A stretch of 64,000 bases of DNA from Permianibacter aggregans (GTDB taxonomy: Bacteria; Pseudomonadota; Gammaproteobacteria; Enterobacterales; Permianibacteraceae). Numbering within the stretch: the stretch's first letter is position 1; each line of letters begins with the position of its first letter. The stretch covers positions 2,790,001 to 2,854,000 of the forward strand of contig NZ_CP037953.1 in NCBI RefSeq assembly GCF_009756665.1, written 5' to 3'. The translations under genes and the position numbers were made by a program. Below the pieces are notes generated by a model, which searched no databases, was not told where the DNA came from, and worked only from the letters and a program-made list of their open reading frames with translations. Below are positions 30,229-39,142 of this stretch, piece after piece.

Positions 30229-31814
30229 ATCTCTCGCTCGATTACAACGCCGATCAATTTGATTCCGGTTGGCCAGTGCACAACGGTGAGCAGCTGCAAG
30301 GCGAGCAGAACTTTTCTGCCGATGTCATCATCATCGGCAGTGGCGCTGGCGGCGGCATCAGCGCAGAAATACTGAGCAATGCTGGAATCAACGTATTGAT
30401 CGTCGAAGAAGGGCCGCTGCGCACTGCAAAAGATTTTCGGATGCGCGAAGACGAGGCCTATGCCGATCTGTATCAGGAAGCGGCGGCGCGCAAAACCAAA
30501 GATAAAGCGATCAATATATTGCAGGGCCGAAGTGTTGGCGGTTCAACCACCGTTAACTGGACATCGAGCTTCCGTACACCAGCAGCAACGCTGGATTACT
30601 GGCAACAACATTTCGCCAGCGAACACTGTGACAGCGACACGCTGAAACCCTGGTTCGAACAAGTCGAACAGCGTTTGGCAATATCGCCATGGCCGGTGGA
30701 CCCAAACGAAAACAATCGCGTGCTGCGCGATGGTGCTGCGGCACTTGGTTGGTCGTACGGTGTCATCGCTCGTAACGTTAAAGGCTGCGCTAACTTGGGT
30801 TATTGCGGCATGGGTTGTCCGATGAATGCCAAGCAGAGCATGTTGACGACGACGATTCCGACAGCGCTGGCCAATGGCGCAAGCTTGCTGAACCGGGTAC
30901 GTGTCACGCGCTTGATTCATGACGGTAAAACCGTGTTGGCCGCTGAAGCTCGGGCGATCAATCAGCATGGCCAGGTAAAGCCGGATACCCGAATTCATTT
31001 GACGGCAAAACATTTCATTCTGGCTGGCGGGGCGATCAATACACCGGCACTTTTGTTGCGCTCACAGGTGCCGGATCCGTTTCATCGCATTGGTCAGCGC
31101 ACGTTTTTGCACCCGGTAGCGATTTCGGTGGCGAAGATGCCGCAAGAAGTGCGCGCTGATGCCGGCGCACCACAGAGCATTTATTCCGATCAATTCACCT
31201 TTGCCGATGGCGTTGCCGGCCGGCTTGGCTACAAGCTCGAAGTGCCGCCGATTCACCCACTGATCGCCTCGACGATTCTGCTTCGTCATGGTCAGCCACA
31301 TGCGGCGTTCATGCGCGAGCTGAAATACATCAACGCAACCTTGGCGCTGATGCGTGACGGTTTTCATCCGGAATCAACGGGCGGAACGGTGGCGCTGGAT
31401 CGCTACGGTGATGCCGTGCTTGACTATCCACTGAACAGCTATTTGTGGGATGGCATTCGTCGCTCACTATTGAGCATGACCGAGTTGCAGTTCGCTGCGG
31501 GCGCCAACGAAGTTCTGCCCTTGCATCTGGACGCGCTACCGGCGAAAAACGTTGCCGAAGCAAAAGCGATGATTCAACGGTTGCCGATGCAGGCTTTGCG
31601 CATGCAGCTGTTCAGTGCCCACGTCATGGGCGGTTGCGCGTTTGGTGAAGATCGCACGAAAACGGTTTGTGACAGCGCTGGCCGTTTGCGCTACCTGGAC
31701 AATGTCAGCGTGCACGATGGTTCGCTGTTTCCGACCAGCCTTGGCGTCAATCCGCAGCTGACGATTTACGCGCTGATTGCCAAACTCAGCAGTGCGCTGA
31801 TCGCTAGGCTTTAA
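30225..31814 (+). CDS. GMC-family FAD-dependent alcohol oxidoreductase
   Basis: 529-aa flavoprotein. The Rossmann dinucleotide motif is DVIIIGSGAGGG (about 35-46), followed by the GMC motif GRSVGGSTTVNW, a Cys-rich loop CANLGYCGMGCPMNAKQS and C-terminal HVMGGCAFGED and LGVNPQLTIYALI (active-site His/Asn region). The Cys-rich loop is typical of the long-chain alcohol oxidase/dehydrogenase branch. It lacks its own signal peptide; with the Tat-exported partner overlapping by 4 bp, hitch-hiker export is plausible. Substrate unknown; a primary alcohol feeding the upstream ALDH is the simplest guess. Confidence 0.85.
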   Translation: MNLSLDYNADQFDSGWPVHNGEQLQGEQNFSADVIIIGSGAGGGISAEILSNAGINVLIVEEGPLRTAKDFRMREDEAYADLYQEAAARKTKDKAINILQGRSVGGSTTVNWTSSFRTPAATLDYWQQHFASEHCDSDTLKPWFEQVEQRLAISPWPVDPNENNRVLRDGAAALGWSYGVIARNVKGCANLGYCGMGCPMNAKQSMLTTTIPTALANGASLLNRVRVTRLIHDGKTVLAAEARAINQHGQVKPDTRIHLTAKHFILAGGAINTPALLLRSQVPDPFHRIGQRTFLHPVAISVAKMPQEVRADAGAPQSIYSDQFTFADGVAGRLGYKLEVPPIHPLIASTILLRHGQPHAAFMRELKYINATLALMRDGFHPESTGGTVALDRYGDAVLDYPLNSYLWDGIRRSLLSMTELQFAAGANEVLPLHLDALPAKNVAEAKAMIQRLPMQALRMQLFSAHVMGGCAFGEDRTKTVCDSAGRLRYLDNVSVHDGSLFPTSLGVNPQLTIYALIAKLSSALIARL

Positions 31815-31819
31815 CCCGA

Positions 31820-32956
<1,137 letters not shown>

Positions 32957-32966
32957 TCGCTAAACG

Positions 32967-33734
32967 ATGTCCTCTAGTTCCAGTCTGGCCGGCTGGTTAC
33001 GCGCCGAACCATTCACGCTGACGCTCGGCTCCGGCTTTTTCGGCTTCTTTGCCCATTTCGGTGTCTTGAAAGCGCTGCTTGAGCGCGAGTTGAAGCCGGC
33101 TCGTTTAACCGGAGCCAGCTCTGGAGCTTTGATCGCCGGCAGTTACGCGGCCGGTATGACCGTCAGCGAAATCGAACAACTGCTGTTTTCGCTGCGCCGA
33201 GAGGACTTCTGGGATCCGGGTCTTGGACTTGGTTTATTGAAAGGCGAGCTATTCCGGCGTCGGATGCGTGAAACCTTTCCTTGTCAGCGTCTGGAAGAAA
33301 CCAAGCTGCCGTTGGCGCTGTCGGTCTACAACCTCAATGACCAGACCACCGAAGTGCTGGAATACGGCGATTTGGTCGATGCCGTCTACGCCAGTTGCGC
33401 GCTACCGTTATTGTTTCAGCCGCTAAAGCGCCAAGGCGTGCGCCTGGCCGATGGTGGTATCAAGGACCGGCCGGCACTGGCCGGTGTCGCGGAAAACGAA
33501 CGGGTGTTGATCCATCATATCGCCAGCAAATCGCCATGGCGGCGCGCTTCCGACCCGGCCTTGGTTCCACCGCAGAGGCCTAATGGCACTACCATCAGTC
33601 TGCTTGGTTTGACCCGTGTCAGCCCGTTCCGACTGGAGCAAGGGCCGGAGGCATTTCGGCAGGCTTACCGCCTGACTTCCCAGTTGCTGGACCGGAACTG
33701 GTCCAATCTTATGCCGGAAACATCGGCGAAATGA
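32967..33734 (+). CDS. Patatin-like phospholipase
   Basis: 255-aa patatin-fold acyl hydrolase. The oxyanion Gly-rich stretch (GSGFFGFFAHFGVL, about 21-34), nucleophile elbow GASSG (Ser51) and catalytic DGG (RLADGGIKDRP) are all present, so a Ser-Asp dyad can form. No signal peptide: cytoplasmic or membrane-peripheral. It follows the ferredoxin by 10 bp. Related to RssA/YchK-type proteins, whose natural substrates are unclear. Confidence 0.86.
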   Translation: MSSSSSLAGWLRAEPFTLTLGSGFFGFFAHFGVLKALLERELKPARLTGASSGALIAGSYAAGMTVSEIEQLLFSLRREDFWDPGLGLGLLKGELFRRRMRETFPCQRLEETKLPLALSVYNLNDQTTEVLEYGDLVDAVYASCALPLLFQPLKRQGVRLADGGIKDRPALAGVAENERVLIHHIASKSPWRRASDPALVPPQRPNGTTISLLGLTRVSPFRLEQGPEAFRQAYRLTSQLLDRNWSNLMPETSAK

Positions 33735-33970
33735 CCCGAGCTGGTGGCGTTTTGCGAAATAAATACCAAGTTTTCATCAAACAGGTGTTGCCCCGCCCCG
33801 AACATTTGGTGACAATGCGGTAGCGAGATAGTTTCATCGTGCGTCGCGCTAGCGCTTTTTCTGCTGTACCTCAGTACCGTAATGCGTCAGTTCTACCATG
33901 TTGACTCTCGTAATACCGGGCCCGATATCCGTCGCCCGTTTGGTTTCAAATTGTTTAAAGAGTTAGATAC

Positions 33971-34177
33971 ATGGCAACTGGTACAGTTAAATGGTTTAAT
34001 GAGTCCAAAGGTTTTGGTTTTATTACTCCAGACGGCGGCGGCGATGATGTGTTTGCACACTTCTCTGCCATTCAAGTCAAAGGCTTCAAAGTGCTGCGCG
34101 AAGGCCAAAAAGTGACGTTTGACATCACTCAAGGTCAGAAAGGCAAGCAAGCTTCCAATATCGTTCCGCAGGATTAA
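33971..34177 (+). CDS. Cold shock protein
   Basis: 68-aa CspA-family single OB fold with RNP1 KGFGFIT and RNP2 DVFAHF. It binds single-stranded RNA/DNA. The 236 bp between the patatin gene and this ATG hold no other gene; a long 5' untranslated region is usual for csp transcripts, but I could not fix a promoter. The ribosome-binding site is weak (AAAGAG about 8 bp upstream). Confidence 0.96.
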   Translation: MATGTVKWFNESKGFGFITPDGGGDDVFAHFSAIQVKGFKVLREGQKVTFDITQGQKGKQASNIVPQD

Positions 34178-34205
34178 TTCCTCGTATCGGTATTACTGCT
34201 GTACG

Positions 34206-34233
34206 AAAAACCCGGCTTCGGCCGGGTTTTTTA
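34206..34233 (+). terminator. Rho-independent terminator after csp
   Basis: AACCCGGC TTCG GCCGGGTT with a UUCG-type tetraloop and a T-run. Confidence 0.93.
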
Positions 34234-34363
34234 TTGTCTGCAACAATGCCACCGTTTTCCGTACTGCAGCAGAAAACCTGCATCAATAGGCCTAGACCGG
34301 TTAGAGCAAAGTTTGACCATGCTAGCGTGCCGACTCCAATAAAAAGCTTTTCTGGAGGGAGCA

Positions 34364-35056
34364 ATGCGCAAACTAATCCATCTGATTTTGCTGGGCCTGG
34401 CGCTGGTCAGCGGCGCTTTATATGCCGCCTGTGTCGATAATGTTGTGATGGTCCATGGCAATGCCGGTTACCCGTCTCATTGGGACAACACGGTCAGCGA
34501 GTTGAAGTCGCGTGGCTATCAAAGCAACCAGATTTACAGGCCCAACTGGGGTTCGAAAACCTGCCCGGCCTGTAACGACCATGGCAGCACTAACCTGAAC
34601 CCGGTGAAAACCGCGATCAACCAGGCGCTGGCCAGTTCCTGCACCGGCAAAATTGCCGTCATGGGGCATTCGATGGGCATGACCTTGGCGATGAAAGCCA
34701 TCAACAGCCTCAATATTGCCGCGAACGTGCGGCGATTTGTCGGAATTGCTGGTGCCCAGCGTGGATTGAATTCCTGCGGCGTCTATCCCTATAACGTCTG
34801 GACCAGCACCTGCGGTTCGCAAGGCTTGTCGATCAACTCACCACTGATTCAGTCGGTGCGCAACAAGCGTTATGCCAGCAAGGTCTACTCGATCAAGAGC
34901 TACGCCGATGAAATCGTCTGCTATGGTTCCTGTTATGTCTATGGTGTGCACACCAGCATGATCGACATCCAGGATGGCAGCTACACGTTCAACGGCTACG
35001 GTCATTTTGGCTTGTTGACTTACACGGCGGAGTTGCAGGCAGATTTGTTGCGCTGA
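34364..35056 (+). CDS. Secreted alpha/beta-hydrolase lipase
   Basis: 230-aa exported lipase. Signal peptide to about residue 22 (YAA), oxyanion HG in VMVHGNAG, nucleophile elbow GHSMG (Ser103), Asp near 182 (SYADEIV) and His near 218 (GYGHFG) give a complete triad. Many Cys residues (CVDN, CPAC, SCTG, CGVY, CGSQ, CYGSC) suggest disulfides. The layout resembles small class 2/EstA-type lipases. A hairpin without T-run lies just after the stop (35056-35077). Confidence 0.86.
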   Translation: MRKLIHLILLGLALVSGALYAACVDNVVMVHGNAGYPSHWDNTVSELKSRGYQSNQIYRPNWGSKTCPACNDHGSTNLNPVKTAINQALASSCTGKIAVMGHSMGMTLAMKAINSLNIAANVRRFVGIAGAQRGLNSCGVYPYNVWTSTCGSQGLSINSPLIQSVRNKRYASKVYSIKSYADEIVCYGSCYVYGVHTSMIDIQDGSYTFNGYGHFGLLTYTAELQADLLR

Positions 35057-35122
35057 TCGGCACGACCTGGTGCCGATTAGCATGCTAACGTACCAGGTCA
35101 TTTTCAAACAGGGATGCCTACC

Positions 35123-35458
35123 ATGTTCAAAGTTGGTTTGTTTTCTTTTGGTTTATTGCTGGCGGCCGCCGTACAGGCCGATGGTGACCACAAGCACGAG
35201 TTTGCTGCCGATATCAACGTGTTCCATGACGTGCTGGCACCACTCTGGCATGCTCCGGCTGGTCCAGAGCGCATCAAGGGCATTTGCGATGCCGTGCCGG
35301 ATTTGGAAACCAAGGCGACGGCGATAGTCAGCAGCAATTCCGAGGCGCTGAGAAAGTCTGTCGCCGGATTGAAACAAGCCTGCGCCAGTGCGGACGCTGA
35401 CCGTATCGCCGGCCAGTTCTCTGCCGTTCATGATGAGTTTCATCGACTGATTGATTAG
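35123..35458 (+). CDS. Small exported helical protein
   Basis: 111-aa protein: signal peptide (about 1-19, LLLAAAVQA), then His-rich GDHKHEF and helices with HDVLAPLWHAPAGPERIKGIC, a second Cys in LKQACAS and HDEFHRLID at the end. It resembles small periplasmic proteins annotated near metal or c-type haem functions, but I cannot name it. ATG 35123 is preferred to 35114 because CAGGGA then has proper spacing. The strong hairpin that follows suggests a single-gene transcript. Confidence 0.6.
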   Translation: MFKVGLFSFGLLLAAAVQADGDHKHEFAADINVFHDVLAPLWHAPAGPERIKGICDAVPDLETKATAIVSSNSEALRKSVAGLKQACASADADRIAGQFSAVHDEFHRLID

Positions 35459-35476
35459 ACTCTCTATGGTCTTCAC

Positions 35477-35516
35477 GACGGCGGTCCTGCTTTGGCAGGG
35501 GCGCCGTCTTTGTTTT
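35477..35516 (+). terminator. Rho-independent terminator
   Basis: GACGGCG pairs with CGCCGTC, with inner CCTGC/GCAGG stem, followed by TTTGTTTT. Confidence 0.88.
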
Positions 35517-35597
35517 GACAAAACCTATTGTGGAAAGCCTTTCCACGCTTTATCGCTACCGATAAAGCCATAAAGAAAAAAGGAAGTTCAATCGATC

Positions 35598-36233
35598 ATG
35601 ATTTCAAGTCGTAAAGCGCGTATTCACGCAATGCTTTTTGTTGCCTTGAGTTTCGGCGGCGTGGCCAAGGCCGAGCAGTTCTATGTTGGTTTCAGTTACC
35701 TGGCAAATTATGCCGAAATCGATGTCCAACACATCAACCAACAACGGGTCGAAGAAAATCTTGAGCCGGTTAGTATCCGTTCACATGGGGCCGCTCGGCC
35801 GGTAATGACATTCGGATACCAGGTATTACCGCAAGTGGGTTTGCAAGTTAGTTATGCCCACGACATCCGGTTTTCCAATGATCCGAATTGCTTTCTGATT
35901 TGCGGTCTGGATCCAGACTTGTCATACGAAATGAACGTTAAACAAGTCGACCTCAGTGCGCGTTTTGAGCAGCCATTCGGGAGAGGCCGTTGGTATGGGT
36001 TTGCGATTGCTGGCGCCAGTCTGATTGAGGAAAGACTTTATTCGGAACAGTTTGCCGACGCACAACAAACCTTGATCATCTCAAGCACCGAAAAACAAAA
36101 GGAATCCACTTGGCATGCCGGTATCGGTATCGAGTGGCGTTTCTCCAAACTTGTTGGGCTGCAGTTAAGCCATCAGTACACCGACTTTCATGATCTACGA
36201 TTAAGTGCACTGACCTGGAAGGCGAGATTTTAG
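35598..36233 (+). CDS. Outer-membrane beta-barrel protein
   Basis: 211-aa protein with signal peptide (about 1-26, ending VAKA) and alternating beta-strand pattern ending in aromatic WKARF, the C-terminal phenylalanine BAM signal. OmpA-like eight-strand barrels have this size. A Cys pair sits in an extracellular-loop-like segment (NCFLICGLD). Ribosome-binding site AAGGAA about 14 bp upstream. Ligand or role unknown. Confidence 0.75.
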   Translation: MISSRKARIHAMLFVALSFGGVAKAEQFYVGFSYLANYAEIDVQHINQQRVEENLEPVSIRSHGAARPVMTFGYQVLPQVGLQVSYAHDIRFSNDPNCFLICGLDPDLSYEMNVKQVDLSARFEQPFGRGRWYGFAIAGASLIEERLYSEQFADAQQTLIISSTEKQKESTWHAGIGIEWRFSKLVGLQLSHQYTDFHDLRLSALTWKARF

Positions 36234-36277
36234 TAAAGCGCTGAAGGCGCATTTCCCTGTGGCAATTGCTCGGGAAA

Positions 36278-36745
36278 TTAACCGCGCCGGTCGATTTTCC
36301 GAGCCAGCAAGACCGCCGTCGTCGTCTGTTTGACGCCTTCAATGGCGCCAATTTCATCCAATACCTTATCCAGCCGCTCCGGGCTTTCGGCCCGGAGCAG
36401 TGCCATGTAATCCCAGACGCCGGAAACGGCGGCCAGTGATTCGATTTCCGGAAAGCGCTCCAGGCGTTTGACCACCTGCGGGCCGGCCTTGGGTTCGACG
36501 AACAGCGCACAGTACGCCCGCAACGACCGGTCATTTTCGGCCTGGCCGAGTCGTACACCATAACCGGCGATCACCCCGGATTTTTCCAGCCGCTGGATAC
36601 GGGCCAGCACGGTGGTTCGGGCAAGACCTAGCTGCTTGGCCAGCGTCGTGGTCGGGCTGCGGGCATTGGCTTTCAGCAGCGAAAGCAGCTGGCGGTCAAT
36701 CTCATCAAGTTCCTGCATTGCCGAATCGTCGAAAAAAATGGTCAA
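36278..36745 (-). CDS. Lrp/AsnC-family transcriptional regulator
   Basis: 155-aa feast/famine regulator. N-terminal HTH (LDEIDRQLLSLLKANARSPTTTLAKQLGLARTTVLARIQRLEKSGVI) is followed by the RAM ligand-binding domain (YCALFVEPKAG to LLARKI). It is divergent from the saccharopine-dehydrogenase-like gene, with an AT-rich palindrome between them; an amino acid of the lysine/aminoadipate route is the likely effector. The start may be 36745 or 36718; neither has a good ribosome-binding site. Confidence 0.9.
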   Translation of the reverse strand: MTIFFDDSAMQELDEIDRQLLSLLKANARSPTTTLAKQLGLARTTVLARIQRLEKSGVIAGYGVRLGQAENDRSLRAYCALFVEPKAGPQVVKRLERFPEIESLAAVSGVWDYMALLRAESPERLDKVLDEIGAIEGVKQTTTAVLLARKIDRRG

Positions 36746-36748
36746 TAT

Positions 36749-36772
36749 GTCGAATATATCGGATATATCGAC
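36749..36772. promoter_or_regulatory. Candidate Lrp-type operator
   Basis: A 24-bp near-perfect palindrome (GTCGA, an AT-rich TATATC/ATATATCGAC core) lies immediately upstream of the Lrp/AsnC gene and 79 bp upstream of the divergent dehydrogenase gene. Its placement fits autoregulation and control of the divergent operon. Confidence 0.6.
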
Positions 36773-36850
36773 GGTTTCACAGCTTCAATCTGACGAGCCA
36801 TGCCTTGAAACTATGCTTTTCCTCAACTCCATGGCTTATCGGAGGGCTAT

Positions 36851-37930
36851 ATGGCCGCGAATGATTTCAAAAAAGTGTTGGTACTGGGTGGTGGCAAAAT
36901 CGGGGTCGCGATCACTGCGATGCTGTCGTCGACCGGTGAATACGACGTAACCGTCGGCGATATGCGCGCGGTCAATTTCGACCTGCCACATGTCAAAACC
37001 CGTATTGTCGATGCCAGCAGCGAATCGTCCCTGGCCGAGGCGATGAAAGACACTGATGTCGTGATCAACGCGCTGCCATTCTTTGCCGCCAAGAATGTTG
37101 CCAAGGCAGCGGCCATTCATAACGTTCATTACTTCGACTTGACTGAAGATGTCGCGGCGACCAATGCCATCCGTGAAATTGGCAAAACCGCCGAAACGGC
37201 ACTGATGCCGCAGTGCGGCCTGGCACCGGGCTTTATCGGTATTGCCGGGTTTGATCTGGCCAGCCAGTTCGACAAGCTGCAGGACGTCAAAATGCGCGTC
37301 GGCGCGCTGACCCGCTTTCCGACCAACGCCCTGAAATACAACCTGACCTGGAGCACCGACGGTCTGATCAACGAGTATTGCGAGCCTTGCGATGCCATTA
37401 TCAATGGCGAGTACGTCAAAGTGCAGCCACTCGAAGGTCTGGAAACCTTGATGATCGACGGCGATGAATTTGAAGCCTTCAATACCTCCGGTGGTCTCGG
37501 CACGCTGTGCGAAACCCTGCAGGGCAAGGTCCGCAACCTCGACTACAAAACCATGCGTTTCCCTGGCCACAACAGCATTCTGAAGCTGCTGATCAACGAC
37601 CTGCGCATGATCGACAAGCGTGACACGCTGAAAGACATCTTTGAGCATGCGCTTCCTTACACGGCCCAGGACATGGTTGTTGTGTTCGTCAGTGTTACCG
37701 GCTGGAAAGACGGCAAGTATCAGCAAAAGACCTTTGCTTCGCGTATTTTCCCGAAAACCGTTGCCGGTATCGAAATGACCGCGATTCAGCTGACCACAGC
37801 CGGTGGCATCTGCGCCGCCATGGAGCTGATGCGCGAAGGCAAGCTGCCGCGCAAGGGCTTTGTTGCCCAGGAGCAGGTCAAGCTGGACGACTTCCTGGCC
37901 AACCGCTGGGGCGGTTTGTACAACAACTAA
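36851..37930 (+). CDS. Saccharopine dehydrogenase-like / lysine 6-dehydrogenase-like protein
   Basis: 359-aa NAD(P)-binding protein of the saccharopine dehydrogenase family. N-terminal Rossmann motif VLVLGGGKIGVAI (about 9-21), then DVVINALPFFAAKNVAKAA, GLAPGFIGIAG and the C-terminal AIQLTTAGGICAAMELMREG. The family includes glutamate-forming saccharopine dehydrogenase and lysine 6-dehydrogenase, both giving 2-aminoadipate semialdehyde. Next to a DUF1338 enzyme and an Lrp regulator, a role in lysine/aminoadipate catabolism is the best inference. The exact substrate cannot be fixed from sequence. Confidence 0.85.
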   Translation: MAANDFKKVLVLGGGKIGVAITAMLSSTGEYDVTVGDMRAVNFDLPHVKTRIVDASSESSLAEAMKDTDVVINALPFFAAKNVAKAAAIHNVHYFDLTEDVAATNAIREIGKTAETALMPQCGLAPGFIGIAGFDLASQFDKLQDVKMRVGALTRFPTNALKYNLTWSTDGLINEYCEPCDAIINGEYVKVQPLEGLETLMIDGDEFEAFNTSGGLGTLCETLQGKVRNLDYKTMRFPGHNSILKLLINDLRMIDKRDTLKDIFEHALPYTAQDMVVVFVSVTGWKDGKYQQKTFASRIFPKTVAGIEMTAIQLTTAGGICAAMELMREGKLPRKGFVAQEQVKLDDFLANRWGGLYNN

Positions 37931-37938
37931 GCCTGAAC

Positions 37939-37969
37939 GCCCGCTCCGTAACCGGGGTGGGCTTTTTTC
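37939..37969 (+). terminator. Terminator after the dehydrogenase gene
   Basis: A 10-bp stem with G-T wobbles (GCCCGCTCCG/CGGGGTGGGC) is followed by six T residues. It lies between the dehydrogenase and the DUF1338 gene, so the second gene may have its own promoter or depend on read-through. Confidence 0.78.
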
Positions 37970-38067
37970 CTCTGGGCAAAAACTATCCAATCGGTATAAT
38001 GCGCCGCATCAATCTGGTCCGACATCGTCGGTCCGGGCGGCAAACGAACAAGCGTTTCGAGGTGTTC

Positions 38068-39090
38068 ATGAGCAGTAATGTGTTGAAACTGGTGGCCAGC
38101 GTTCTGGGCGCCAAGCGTGCAGACTGGCTGTTTGAAACGATGGATGTCGACGCGGCACTGCTGCACGATAGCAAGCAGGTTTCGCGCGCGGAAATCGCTC
38201 AGGCAATGAACATGGTGCTGTTCTCGGATCTGCTCGATCGCGTCCCGGAAGGCGCTGCCTACGTCAACGATGCCCGTAACATTGGCCGCAAAATCGTGTT
38301 CGATCACGGCGCGCTGCGCACCGTGGTCAGCGAAGCCGGCGCGTTGCCGTCCGGTCATCTGGCGTTTGATCGCATTCTGAAACCACTGGGTTTTGTCGTC
38401 GCTGGCGAATACCCGCTGCCGCGTCTGAAAATGCTTGGCCGCGCTTATGCCCATGAAGATTTCGCCGAAACGATTTCGCAGTTCTTTGTCAGCGAATTGT
38501 TTGTCGCGGAGTTCTCGGAAGACTTCCAACGCGTCGCCAACAACCTGATGGCGACCGCCAAAGATCCGCTGACCAGCTTGAGCAAGCAGTTGCTGAATGA
38601 ACTGGCCGAAACCAAGGAGTTGGCATTTGAAGCGGCGGAATTGTTGCTGCCGAATCTGGTCGAGTGCTTTGGTGTGCACCACGATATGGTCAGCCGCGCC
38701 GATTACGATTTGCTGCTCAATGAGTCGGCCGAAATGGCCTGGATCAGCACCGAAGGCAGTGCCTATAACCATGTCACCGATCGGGTGCAGGATGTGTTCG
38801 CCTTGAGCGATGAGCAGCGCGCTGCTGGTCGCAGCATCAAGGATAAAGTGGAAGTGTCGGCCAATGGCCGCGTACGTCAGACCGCTTACAAGGCGGCCAT
38901 GGTTGAGCGCCCGATGCGTGATGAAGGCAATGCCGTCGTCATGCACACCGTGCCGGGTTCGTTCTACGAATTTATCACCCGTGATCGCTTCGTTGATGAC
39001 AACGGCGTCGAGCGTTTGGATCTGACCTTTGATAGCAGCAACGCTACCGGCATTTTCAAAATGACCGATGCCGGCAAGAAAGCGGCGTAA
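38068..39090 (+). CDS. DUF1338 (HglS-family) 2-oxoadipate dioxygenase/decarboxylase-like protein
   Basis: 340-aa protein of the DUF1338/HGLS family. By alignment to the known HglS metal site (His, His, Glu), this protein has H80 (FDHGALRTV), H235 (YNHVTDRV) and E301 (GSFYEFITR), plus R84 in the substrate pocket position, so it should bind iron. HglS turns 2-oxoadipate into D-2-hydroxyglutarate in lysine catabolism of pseudomonads. This copy is about 120 residues shorter than the P. putida enzyme, as are other short DUF1338 members. GAGGTG precedes the ATG at 38068. Confidence 0.86.
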   Translation: MSSNVLKLVASVLGAKRADWLFETMDVDAALLHDSKQVSRAEIAQAMNMVLFSDLLDRVPEGAAYVNDARNIGRKIVFDHGALRTVVSEAGALPSGHLAFDRILKPLGFVVAGEYPLPRLKMLGRAYAHEDFAETISQFFVSELFVAEFSEDFQRVANNLMATAKDPLTSLSKQLLNELAETKELAFEAAELLLPNLVECFGVHHDMVSRADYDLLLNESAEMAWISTEGSAYNHVTDRVQDVFALSDEQRAAGRSIKDKVEVSANGRVRQTAYKAAMVERPMRDEGNAVVMHTVPGSFYEFITRDRFVDDNGVERLDLTFDSSNATGIFKMTDAGKKAA

Positions 39091-39106
39091 TGACGAGTCG
39101 AAAAAA

Positions 39107-39134
39107 AAACGCGGGGCTTGCCCCGCGTTTTTTT
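39107..39134. terminator. Bidirectional rho-independent terminator
   Basis: ACGCGGGG CTTG CCCCGCGT stem with A-run on one side and T-run on the other, between the convergent DUF1338 gene and the first paralogous secreted protein. Confidence 0.93.
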
Positions 39135-39142
39135 CATCTTGT

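Noticed and set aside
36836-37990. 384-codon open frame antisense to the saccharopine-dehydrogenase-like gene
   Set aside because: The sense frame has clear family motifs and a ribosome-binding site. The antisense frame is a codon-bias shadow with His/Gln/Arg-rich low-complexity composition.
37927-38946. 339-codon open frame antisense to the DUF1338 gene
   Set aside because: The sense frame carries the conserved metal triad and GAGGTG site; the antisense product has no recognisable domain.
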